A stretch of 64,000 nt of DNA from Gammaproteobacteria bacterium (lineage in GTDB: Bacteria; Pseudomonadota; Gammaproteobacteria; Pseudomonadales; Cellvibrionaceae). Of the stretch, positions 13,602-22,700 are shown one piece after another. The position numbers were made by a program, and so were the translations under genes. Under the pieces are notes generated by a model. That model did not search any database and was not told the origin of the DNA. It saw only the letters and a list, made by a program, of their open reading frames with translations. The number at the start of each line of letters is the position of its first letter. Positions within the stretch are counted from its first letter, which is position 1. The stretch lies in NCBI GenBank assembly GCA_004172865.1, contig SEBV01000004.1, positions 1-64,000 on the forward strand. Reading direction: 5' to 3'.

Positions 13602-14381
13602 CTAGCTACCCGGATTTATCGCGATAAACTTACTGTAAAGCCCGGTTTTATCAAAGGTGGCGATTTCAAAATCATATTCGCCTTTTAAATAATTAAAATA
13701 ATAGGCATCGATAAAACCATCTTTGATAACTATGTTGGTGTAGTTGGTTTCAGATTTTAATTTGTAGCGTATGTCATATCCGCCAATTTCGGTGATGTCC
13801 AAGTAGTCACCATTTTCACGCGCAACTGGAACACTCCACAACAATTGCACGGCACCCTCTATATATCCTGAGGGCGTCGAGGACGCTGCGGCAGACGAAT
13901 TTGAGGCTGCACTTGACGATGACTTCGAAGAAGCAGTCGACGATAAAGTGCTGGAAGATGATTTGGAAGAAAGCACTGGAGCTGACGATACACTAGATGA
14001 GGCCACCGCTTTTTCAGATGAGTCAGCGGCGACTTGTGATGTCGTAGTTTGACTTGGTTGAGTAGTAGCTCCCCCTCCACTGCTGCCGCCTGATCCACCG
14101 CCGCAAGCGGCAGTTAATAAGGGTGCAACAAATACCATCATGGCGGTAGTTGCTTTAAGTCTACGTTGCCAGCTTAAATTTGATTTGAGTTGATGACGGC
14201 TGATAAATCCAAGTTCAATTAATATCTCGCCAAGTTCGCATCTGACGGACGCAATGTGAGCATCGGGATTTTCACATCGGGATTTTTGTAAGTCGATTGC
14301 AGCACGCAATTGTGGCGCTGAAATCAAACCGCGATCAACAAGCAGGTCACCAATACGTAAGGACTTATGAATATCTGGCAT
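13602..14381 (-). CDS. MshEN-like domain protein with lipobox, poly-Ser linker and FnIII-like C-terminus
   Basis: The start is taken at ATG 14381 (MPDIHKSLRI); the frame is open 45 bases further. Residues 7-30 (IGDLLVDRGLISAPQL) and 50-68 (LGEILIELGFISRHQL) are the two half-motifs of the MshEN/GspE N-terminal domain. Then comes a hydrophobic segment (about 78-92) ending LLTAAC-GGG, a lipobox-like site with Cys93, a long Ser/Ala linker (about 110-175) of the type common in Cellvibrio, and a C-terminal ~90-residue beta domain (VQLLWSVPV...GGYDIRYK...YDFEIATFD) resembling fibronectin type III. Joining a normally cytoplasmic domain to an exported region is unusual. Function unknown. Confidence 0.65.
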   Translation of the reverse strand: MPDIHKSLRIGDLLVDRGLISAPQLRAAIDLQKSRCENPDAHIASVRCELGEILIELGFISRHQLKSNLSWQRRLKATTAMMVFVAPLLTAACGGGSGGSSGGGATTQPSQTTTSQVAADSSEKAVASSSVSSAPVLSSKSSSSTLSSTASSKSSSSAASNSSAAASSTPSGYIEGAVQLLWSVPVARENGDYLDITEIGGYDIRYKLKSETNYTNIVIKDGFIDAYYFNYLKGEYDFEIATFDKTGLYSKFIAINPGS

Positions 14382-14472
14382 AATAAATTCAACTTTTAGC
14401 TTCAAATTATTTGCGTGTAATCGCAAATTTTCTATTATTGAAGATAGCTCAGATAACGAGCAGAAGAAGAAA

Positions 14473-15639
14473 TTATTTATTTATGGATTCGCGAATCGAT
14501 AGCAATATATGTTCTATAGATTCTCTTGTAGTGCCGATATTCATTCGCATAAAACCGGAGCCACCTTCTCCAAAAACTGTTCCGGGGTTCATACCAACTT
14601 TGCATTGTTTAACGAAAAAATCACGCAGCTGTGGATCCGTCATTCCGAGTTCACGGCAATCCAACCACAATAAATAAGTAGCTTCAGGTCTGATAAGTTT
14701 TATTTGCGGAATATTTTTTTGGAGATAAGCCGCTACGAAATCGCGCGTACCTTGCAAATATTTCATCAACGCATTCAACCACTCATCGCCTTGGCGATAA
14801 GCCGCCTCAAACGCAACAATACTGAAGGGATTGGTGTTACCTACATGAAGTGTTTCGAACATTGTCTTCATGGCTTTGCGTTGTTCATCGTCGGGAATTA
14901 TTAATGCTGATAAACCCAAGCCAGGAATATTAAATGTTTTGTTGGGCGCGATGGTGGTAATAATTTTATCGCCGGGCTGCGCGAGCCGGCCAAGCATGAT
15001 GTGCGTTGATTCCGAATAAACCAGATCAGCATGAATATCGTCGGACAAAATAGTTAAATTATATTGTCGAGCGATGCGTAACACATTTTTAAGTTCTTGT
15101 TCGCTCCACACTCTTCCAACAGGATTGTGAGGAGTACAAAGCATTAATAGTTTTGCACCTTGCTGTGCGCAATGTTCTAAATGCTCAAAATCTATTTCAT
15201 AGTGGCCATCAATTTCACGCAATGGATTTAAGAGTAATTTTCGGTTGTTGGTAGTGACTGCAGAAAAAAAAGGAAAATATACTGGCGGTTGAACTATAAC
15301 GCCCTCGCCTTCATTCGCAAATGCTCGCACGGCTGCAAAAAGTGATGGCACCACGCCCGGTGCCATAAGAATCCAATCGCGTTCGATTTTCCATTGGTGA
15401 CGACGCTCAAACCAATCAGTAATTGATTGATAAAGACTTTCGGGATATAAGGTATAACCGAAAACAGGATGATTGAGTCGTTCCTCTAATGCTTGAGTTA
15501 CACATTCAGGCACCGCAAAATCCATGTCGGCAACCCAAACTGGTGCTACATCAGTTGTACCAAAATAATATTGGCGTCCATCGAATTTAACGGAGTTGGT
15601 TTGTTCACGCGAGATGGGTGTATCGAAATCGAATTCCAT
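14473..15639 (-). CDS. ovoB: PatB/MalY-type PLP C-S lyase, probable 5-histidylcysteine sulfoxide lyase OvoB
   Basis: A 388-aa fold-type I PLP enzyme of the MalY/PatB cystathionine beta-lyase family: VWVADMDFAVP near the start, CTPHNPVGRVW, the SDDIHADLVY aspartate that contacts the pyridine ring, and the Schiff-base lysine in APNKTFNIPGL. It follows ovoA on the same strand after 76 bases. In ovothiol synthesis OvoA makes the histidine-cysteine sulfoxide and OvoB, a PLP lyase, cleaves it to 5-thiohistidine. Adjacency makes OvoB the likely role; a housekeeping cystathionine beta-lyase is the alternative. A terminator-like hairpin lies between the two genes. Confidence 0.8.
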   Translation of the reverse strand: MEFDFDTPISREQTNSVKFDGRQYYFGTTDVAPVWVADMDFAVPECVTQALEERLNHPVFGYTLYPESLYQSITDWFERRHQWKIERDWILMAPGVVPSLFAAVRAFANEGEGVIVQPPVYFPFFSAVTTNNRKLLLNPLREIDGHYEIDFEHLEHCAQQGAKLLMLCTPHNPVGRVWSEQELKNVLRIARQYNLTILSDDIHADLVYSESTHIMLGRLAQPGDKIITTIAPNKTFNIPGLGLSALIIPDDEQRKAMKTMFETLHVGNTNPFSIVAFEAAYRQGDEWLNALMKYLQGTRDFVAAYLQKNIPQIKLIRPEATYLLWLDCRELGMTDPQLRDFFVKQCKVGMNPGTVFGEGGSGFMRMNIGTTRESIEHILLSIRESINK

Positions 15640-15654
15640 TCATTAATGCCTTAT

Positions 15655-15692
15655 AAAACAAAAACGTCATACCTGCGCATGCACGTATGACG
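15655..15692 (-). terminator. Terminator-like hairpin between ovoA and ovoB
   Basis: On the minus strand an 8-bp stem CGTCATAC/GTATGACG (15665-15692) with a 12-base loop is followed by TTTTTGTTTT. It sits 24 bases after the ovoA stop, so it may end or attenuate transcription before ovoB. Confidence 0.6.
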
Positions 15693-15715
15693 ATAGTATT
15701 TGAATCAAATATAAA

Positions 15716-17878
15716 TTATTTAATGCGCTTCCAAAAAGTTACTTCTGAAAGCGTATGTTGGAATTTACGTTTTGTTTCGCGAATGACAAATGGAACTTCA
15801 ATGGGTTGTTGTAGTAATTCAAAGTGTTCGCTTAAATGAACTTTCAAACCATCGAACGTCGTAAAGCTTTCGCCATCCTTTTTGAATCCGCCAATCCATT
15901 CTTCGCGTGGCGTGTGATCACTTAACCAGGTATAAGGTGAGGTCAACATTAAAATTCCGCCGATGTTTAAACGCTCGTGAATTGCACTTAAAAACTTGGC
16001 TGGGCTATAAAGTCTGTCGATTAAATTGGCCGCTAAAATAAAATCGTAACTGGTGAACTGAGATTTTAAATTACAGGCATCGCCTTGAAAAAATTCGACT
16101 TTATCTTTTGCGTCTTGCAAGCCTAAATCTGACAAACTACGTGATTTGTATTGAACTAACTCGCCTTCATCGGCCAGCGTGTAGCGTAAAGTTTCGCCCC
16201 GCGCTAACAAAACACCTTGTCCGATAAAACGCGCAGAAAAATCTATTCCTGTTACAAAATCAAAATGTTTCGCTAATTCAAAGGTGGCACGGCCAGAAGC
16301 GCAGCCTATGTCCAATGCTTTAGCTTTTGGATTGTCGCCTGCCATTTCAATAGCTAATTCTGCCAATGATTTGGAAAAATTTGCAACGCCGAAATATTCG
16401 TCGCCGTAATGAAATTCTGCATATTCCGATAATAACTTATCCGTTTCGTAATGAGATCCTGGCACTGGTTTTAAATCCTCTGAAACAACGTAGCGAAAGC
16501 CCGCGTGTTGAAAAAAGTGGCGACGAAATGCATAACGTGAATCGCGTAATGTTTCGTTACCACATGAAATCCATGAGCCGCCTTTAATTAAATTATGACG
16601 CTCATCAAATGTGGGTGTTGTAAAATCATCGTAGATAGTATGAACATCAAACCCTTCAAAAGGATAAATGGGTGTTTCCGTCCATTGCCATACATTGCCA
16701 ACTACGTCATAAAATTCACCCTGGGAAAATTTATTCACTGGGCAAGATGACGCAAAATAATCTAACTGAATATTGGCATTCGCTTTTTCTGCGCCAATAT
16801 TTTGCAGATGAGAATAATCGTATAAGCGATACCATTCATCTTCAGTCGGTAAACGTACAGATAATCCGGTTGTCAGTTTTTTCCAATTACAAAAAGCTTT
16901 TGCTTCGTGATAATTGACTTCTACTGGCCAATCCCACGGCATTGATACTTCTTCAGTCATTAAACGCAAAAACCATTTCCCATTGCGCTTCAACCAAAAA
17001 GTTGGATATTGCGCGCGAGTAAAGCTTACCCACGCCTGCCCTTCTTCCTCCCAATAAATTTTATTTTTGTAACCACCTTCTTCAACAAAATCTAAAAATT
17101 CTTGGTTGCTAACTAAAAATTTACTAGCCTGAAATTCATTAACATTAGCGCTGTGAGTACCGTACTCATTATCCCATCCATAAAACGAATTGGATCTCTC
17201 TTTGCCAAGAGTAACTGAGCCAGCGCTCACACTAATTAATTCATTTTGCGGTGCGTTATTTGTTTCGCGAAAAGGTTTCCATTGCGGATGATTTTTTACA
17301 TAAGCTAATTTGTGCTGACGAATCAATACTGAAGATGTTTCCAAATGAATACGTTCATGTTCAATTCCCATGATGATCGCCCACCAGGGATTATTCCAAT
17401 CCACTGGCAAATGAAGCGGCGCAGTTTCAATTAAATTGATAACCATTGCACGCACTTGGTCGCGATAAGCTTTCACTTCAGCAGGTTTTGGCCATTGATA
17501 GTTGGCATCGTTAAGATCATCCCAGCTCATCTCATCAACGCCGACGGCAAAAATGGATTCAAAACGCGGATTAATTCGCGCGTCAATCATGCGCGCTAGC
17601 AACAATTTATTAACGAAAAATGTTGCAGTGTGCCCGTAATAAAAAATCAACGGGTGACGCAGCGGAATTGATTTTTCGTAATAAGCTTGGTCGCACGCCA
17701 GAGTCTCAAATAAACATTCATAGCGATCAAATGTCGTTACAAAATATTCATGCAATTGTTGGCGTAGTGCTAAGGTATTTTCTTCGCGTAAATTTGGTGT
17801 TCGGGTAAATAGCGTCTGATTAGCGGAAACATCTTTTAAGTGATTCGCCTTGCGGATAGCACATTGTCCTGTTTGCAT
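15716..17878 (-). CDS. ovoA: OvoA: 5-histidylcysteine sulfoxide synthase / thiohistidine N-methyltransferase
   Basis: A 720-aa bifunctional enzyme. The N-terminal DinB-like part has the iron-binding motif GIEHERIHLETS (about residue 170). The middle is a formylglycine-generating-enzyme-like (sulfatase-modifying) domain ending near WISCGNETLRDSRYAFRRHF. The C-terminal ~240 residues are a SAM-dependent methyltransferase (ALDIGCASGRATFELAKHF). This order is that of OvoA, which joins cysteine to C5 of histidine using O2 and non-haem iron and later N-methylates 5-thiohistidine to ovothiol A. ATG 17878 is used (an AGGTAA site upstream); a TTG lies two codons earlier. The gene is followed by ovoB. 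Confidence 0.92.
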   Translation of the reverse strand: MQTGQCAIRKANHLKDVSANQTLFTRTPNLREENTLALRQQLHEYFVTTFDRYECLFETLACDQAYYEKSIPLRHPLIFYYGHTATFFVNKLLLARMIDARINPRFESIFAVGVDEMSWDDLNDANYQWPKPAEVKAYRDQVRAMVINLIETAPLHLPVDWNNPWWAIIMGIEHERIHLETSSVLIRQHKLAYVKNHPQWKPFRETNNAPQNELISVSAGSVTLGKERSNSFYGWDNEYGTHSANVNEFQASKFLVSNQEFLDFVEEGGYKNKIYWEEEGQAWVSFTRAQYPTFWLKRNGKWFLRLMTEEVSMPWDWPVEVNYHEAKAFCNWKKLTTGLSVRLPTEDEWYRLYDYSHLQNIGAEKANANIQLDYFASSCPVNKFSQGEFYDVVGNVWQWTETPIYPFEGFDVHTIYDDFTTPTFDERHNLIKGGSWISCGNETLRDSRYAFRRHFFQHAGFRYVVSEDLKPVPGSHYETDKLLSEYAEFHYGDEYFGVANFSKSLAELAIEMAGDNPKAKALDIGCASGRATFELAKHFDFVTGIDFSARFIGQGVLLARGETLRYTLADEGELVQYKSRSLSDLGLQDAKDKVEFFQGDACNLKSQFTSYDFILAANLIDRLYSPAKFLSAIHERLNIGGILMLTSPYTWLSDHTPREEWIGGFKKDGESFTTFDGLKVHLSEHFELLQQPIEVPFVIRETKRKFQHTLSEVTFWKRIK

Positions 17879-17975
17879 AATCAATTACCTATTTATTGAT
17901 TGCGTTTAATTCTTTTAAATCAAAAACGCATTCAAACTTAATATTGTGAAAATATAAAAATTTTCAGTGGTCTTG

Positions 17976-18827
17976 TTACAAGCGGCCCACATAATCTTTA
18001 GCAAATTGCCACGCGATTCGACCGCTTCGTGCGCCACGGCTGCGATGCCATAAAAGCGCTTCAAATTCAGATGTTTCTATCCAGGTTCCGCCCAAATATT
18101 CAACCCAGTAACGAGCGGTGCCTAAATAATCGTCTTGTGAAAAAGGATAGAAACTTAGCCACAACCCAAATCGTTCAGAGAGAGAAACCTTTTCCTCAAT
18201 GGAATCGCCGGGGCGAATCTCACCGTCTTCATAACTAACGTCCAGATTCTCACGCATTTTTTCTGGTAACAAATGGCGACGATTCGACGTTGCGTAAAAC
18301 AAAATATTGGCAGATGGCTCTGCGATTGAACCATCCAACGCGGACTTGAGCGCCTTATAAGTGCTCTCGCCTTCCTCGAAGGACATATCATCACAAAAAA
18401 TAATGAATTTTTCGGGGCGTTGGCTAACCAAATCTACAATATCGGCCAGCTGAATAAGGTCAGTTTTATCAACCTCAATAATTTTCAATCCATCGTCCGC
18501 AAACTCATTCCAACAAGCTTTAATCAACGTGGACTTACCAGTACCACGCGCGCCAGTTAGTAATACATTGTTAGCGGAGCGACCTGAAACAAACTGCTTG
18601 GTATTACGAACTACGGCTTGCTTCTGGGTTTCTACGTTCTTAAGCGAACTTAGATCAATCTTGTGTGGATTTTTAACCACCTGCAAGTAACCTTTGTCAC
18701 CTGCTTTCACCCGCCATCGAAAAGCGCTGCCAGACCAATCAGTTTGCGGGGCGGCCGCTGGCAAAACTTGCTCAACACGGTCGATAAGTTGTTCTAAACG
18801 AGAGATAAGGTGATCGAATTGTGACAC
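17976..18827 (-). CDS. DUF815-family AAA ATPase
   Basis: A 283-aa P-loop ATPase. Walker A is GARGTGKSTLI (about residue 92), Walker B is FIIFCDDMSFEEG (about 140), and sensor-like Asn/Arg follow in LFYATSNRRHLLPE. The C-terminal lid contains RSGRIAWQFAKDY. This matches DUF815 proteins, single-domain AAA ATPases found widely in Gammaproteobacteria and of uncertain role. It is monocistronic here, with a divergent receiver-domain gene on the other side. Confidence 0.85.
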   Translation of the reverse strand: MSQFDHLISRLEQLIDRVEQVLPAAAPQTDWSGSAFRWRVKAGDKGYLQVVKNPHKIDLSSLKNVETQKQAVVRNTKQFVSGRSANNVLLTGARGTGKSTLIKACWNEFADDGLKIIEVDKTDLIQLADIVDLVSQRPEKFIIFCDDMSFEEGESTYKALKSALDGSIAEPSANILFYATSNRRHLLPEKMRENLDVSYEDGEIRPGDSIEEKVSLSERFGLWLSFYPFSQDDYLGTARYWVEYLGGTWIETSEFEALLWHRSRGARSGRIAWQFAKDYVGRL

Positions 18828-19013
18828 TGAAAAATCCTCAAGCGGCTGGAGACGGTGTGAAAATGGGCTATAGTTTTTACATTACTTAGGCATTGAACCA
18901 TGGTTTAACACCTTAACCAACGGCTGTCGCCATTATGGGTAAGTTGTACGCCATCTGTTGTCAGTAACCCTACTGATATCAGCCATGCCAACTCGCACCG
19001 GTAAAGGACAATA

Positions 19014-19712
19014 ATGTTTACCAAACCCGAAATAAGCGTTATTACGAAAACCTTGCAGCAAAGGCGCGATTGGATCGCCAAAAATATCGACAATCCCGAT
19101 CAAAAAGCCAACAAAGAACAGCATCAGCAAACATTCTTGTTAATCGAAAACGCCATTGCAAAATTGGGTGCGATAATGCCGGTAGAGACAGTCACCGCGG
19201 CACCAGCAAAGCCAGTCAAGCTAACAGGTGCTCAAAGACGCAATCAACTTGAGCCTGCACAAATGCGCGTGCTTATAGTAGATGACGATGAAATGATTGC
19301 ATCGCTACTACAAATGCTCCTGCAATCCATTGGCGTTCGTTTTGTAGACGTGGCGTCCGATGGTTTGAAAGGCATCAGCATGCTCTACGATGCAAACCCC
19401 ATTTACGACCTGGTGCTTTGCGACTGGCATATGCCCATCAAAAACGGGTTGGACGTTCACAACGCCATGCGCGCTGCCGAGCGCTATATGGAAACCTGTT
19501 TTATTTTGGTGACTGCAGTTACCGAAGCAAAACAAATTCGCTCTGCAATAGAAGAAGGTGTGGATGACTACATAGTCAAACCCTTGGAAGAGCAAACCAC
19601 CATCAAAAAATTAGCGCGCCACTTTCCAAAACTTCCTGTACCCGAGAGCAATAGCATGCTCGGTACCTGTGCTACCGATGCACCTCCAGAAGATGCGGGG
19701 AAAATTAAATAA
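19014..19712 (+). CDS. CheY-like single-receiver response regulator with N-terminal extension
   Basis: A 232-aa protein. Residues about 83-205 are a complete receiver domain: acidic pair in VLIVDDDE, phospho-acceptor Asp in LVLCDWHMP, Thr in LVTAVTE and Lys in YIVKPLE. The ~80-residue N-terminus is helical (QQRRDWIAKNIDNPDQKANK...) and resembles no output domain. There is no DNA-binding or enzymatic output, so it probably signals by protein contact. AAGGA lies six bases before ATG 19014. No histidine kinase is next to it. Confidence 0.85.
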   Translation: MFTKPEISVITKTLQQRRDWIAKNIDNPDQKANKEQHQQTFLLIENAIAKLGAIMPVETVTAAPAKPVKLTGAQRRNQLEPAQMRVLIVDDDEMIASLLQMLLQSIGVRFVDVASDGLKGISMLYDANPIYDLVLCDWHMPIKNGLDVHNAMRAAERYMETCFILVTAVTEAKQIRSAIEEGVDDYIVKPLEEQTTIKKLARHFPKLPVPESNSMLGTCATDAPPEDAGKIK

Positions 19713-19741
19713 GGTGCCGATCTGCAGGCACCTTTAGTTTT
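19711..19741 (+). terminator. Rho-independent terminator of the receiver-domain gene
   Basis: An 8-bp stem AAGGTGCC/GGCACCTT with loop GATCTGCA starts at the TAA stop and is followed by TTTAGTTTT. The convergent mksB gene ends 49 bases further right. Confidence 0.75.
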
Positions 19742-19789
19742 AAAAAATTTTTGCGCTCAAAATACTTTAATGTTCAATCGCTCTAAATA

Positions 19790-22700
19790 TCACGTGCCTT
19801 CCACCTCAACCATAAAATCCAAACTTGCTTGCTGACGAATCGTTTGACGATGATTCGCCATAAGTTTGATAATTTTTTCCTGATCACAAACTTGTCTATC
19901 TAACACAACTCGCGTTTTTAATTCACCGACAGGTTCCGAAGTCGGACATTTACTGAATACAAACTGGTTGGAAATTAGATCCATAAACGGGCCAGATTTG
20001 CTGCTCGGCATAATAAAGTTCAGCTGCAAGCCTAAACTTTCTGTTAAATAATTTATGACTTCGCGCGAGCGATGCTCATCCATTTTTGAGAAGGCTTCGT
20101 CCACCAATACCATACGCAAATGACTGTTACCTTCATTAAACCGAAATGCCGAAGTAATTGCCGCGCTGCGAATAATATAAGCCGGAGTTTCCAACTGGCC
20201 GCCAGAACCTGTGCCATATTGGCTCAATGCGATTGGCGCCTTACCTTCTGGCTCTTTGTAAATTTCATAGCAGCGATAATTGCGATAATCTGCAATGCGT
20301 GTTAACTCACGCAGTGCTTTTTGCTCGTCTTCATCAAGCAACATGCTCATCAAACGCTCACGCACTTTTTGATGCTTTTCTTCCAGCTTCATATTGAAAA
20401 GCGTTTCGCCATCTTCAAGGCTCGGGTTATCAATCACAGCTTTAAAGAATTGCCAATATTCCTTAAATTCTGGTACCCATTCCCAATCAAAACGGAAACG
20501 CTCGCGATCAGCGCCGAAGCGATGATGCTCCAATTCCTTATTTAATTCTTCGAGCGTTTTCTTGCCATCATTAATCGCTTGGTAAATTGAATGGCACAAG
20601 TTGGACACAAATGCGTTGTTAAAACTCAAACGCAAAGATTCAATTTCTTGATGACGTTGCGCGAGAATATGATTTTTATCGCGATTATAAAGCGAATCAA
20701 ACTGGCGACGCATATCGCAGATATTGCGGAAATTGTTGCTGCCTAATTCATCGTTGTAATCGGCGTTGAATAAAATCGAATCTGCAGTTAAACAGAACTG
20801 GTTGTGCTGCATTACTGCTTGTTGCAGGCGATGCAAAATAGATTTTAATTCACCATTAACCGTTGCCAAACTATTTTCAAAATAACTAATTGAATGTTGG
20901 TTGATAGATTCGTCGGCAGCTTGTAAACGTTGATCTACATTAAAGTCTGGCCAAAGCCCAGCGATGGTTTGTAAATTAGCTTCGCATTCGTCCACTACTG
21001 CGAGCGTTTTATCTTGCTCAGCATTGAGTTTGTTGCAGTGCGCGTCAGAATTTTTTAGTTCTGCACGGCAATCGACTTGTGCATTGTTAATCTCATTAAA
21101 ATTCTTTTGCTGTTCCTGCAGGCGAGCTTTTAATTCATTAAGTTCTTGATCCAATACTTTGGTATCGCTCAAATCCAATTGCTGCAAACTTGCGTCAATT
21201 GCCGCTATACGATCTTGCGCAGCCAACATGGTTTGTAAAATATCGGCATAGCTCAGCGCTTTTAATTTATCGATACTTACCAATAATTGCTGCGCTTCAT
21301 TTACGTAATCTGTAGCAGCCTGCAGTTCCACATTTAGGATATGGAATTCATTGCGCTTAGCATCCAGTGCGCGTTCACGAGCGCCCTGCCCGAAAACTAA
21401 ATCTGTATCAGCCATATCGCAACGGAACATGGCGTAATTACCTGAACCCATTGCGTCTTTGGTAATACCTCGGCGCGTATTGCGCAATTCATTAGCGGTT
21501 TCTACGCGCTGCACATTACCGTAACTTGCTTTTAAATAAGCTTCCGCAGTTGCGTGCGAAAAACTCATTACTTGTACAACAGAATTATTCGGGAAATCGC
21601 CAGATTTTTCCCAATCTTTACGTGCTTTATCACCCTGAATAATACGTGCTCGATTTGCCTGACCACTCAAGTTGCGAACTATTGCAATAGCTTCGGCTTC
21701 AAATTCCGGCGCCACAATAATCCCAAAGCGCGCAGCGCCGATATAGCCTTCAATAGCAGATTGCCATTCGCGGTCTAGCACGTTGACGTAATCGCACAAC
21801 ACTCGCGCATCTGCTTTAGGGCATTGAATTGCGATGGCTTCAAGTGCAGCGCACACAAAGGGTGGATAGTTTACTTGATGAGCTTCCAGCGTTTGGATTT
21901 CGCGTCGTTTTGTTTCAATCGATTTTTGTAATCGCTCCGCACTTGCGCGACGTTTATCACGTTCTTGCGCAAGTTGATCACGCAAATTAATTTTATTGCC
22001 TTGATGCGTAGTAGCTGAGCTGGCATCTAACGCAAACAAACTATGAACAAATAGATTGTGATTTTTTTGTTGCTCAATGACACCATCCAAATGTTGTACG
22101 AGCGGGCTAACATCAATCCAATCGCGATTAAGTAATTGATGTATATCGATAGGTTCAGAATCATCAGCCAGTGTTTTTGCCAGGTGATTCAAATGACCAT
22201 CTTTTAACGCAGGAATCTCTAACGCAATTGATGTGTTTCTTAGAGCTTGCACACATTGTTGCGCCGCTTCTACATTGGTTTGTAATTGCTTATCTTGCTT
22301 CAGCAATTCAGGTACATTGCCGTGAATGATTTTTTCCTGCGCAATTTTTTCTTGCTCAAGTTGATCTTTATCGCGCAATGCAGGTACACCCAAACGGCGC
22401 GCAGTAGCGGCAAGAATTAATTGATTAATTTCATCACGGCGCGCTTCACACAAAGCCAATGCTTGTGTATGGCTTGCAGCATTTTCGCGCAATAATTGCT
22501 GCTTGTGTTTTGCATCCAAATACAATGACTGACAATCGCCAAAGCGGCGTTTAGCAACCGAATAATGAAGCACTTGTTGCTCCAACCAACCGGCAATAAA
22601 GTTATCGCTCAAAGTGCGGCCAGTAGCCATGCGATCAATCGCTTGACGCAAGTTGCGTGCATCCGCTTCCATAGTGTGAATACGTTTAAGCATGGCGGAA

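Noticed and set aside
13859..14098. Second frame inside the poly-Ser protein gene
   Set aside because: Shadow of the repetitive serine codons; no SD and no sensible protein pattern.
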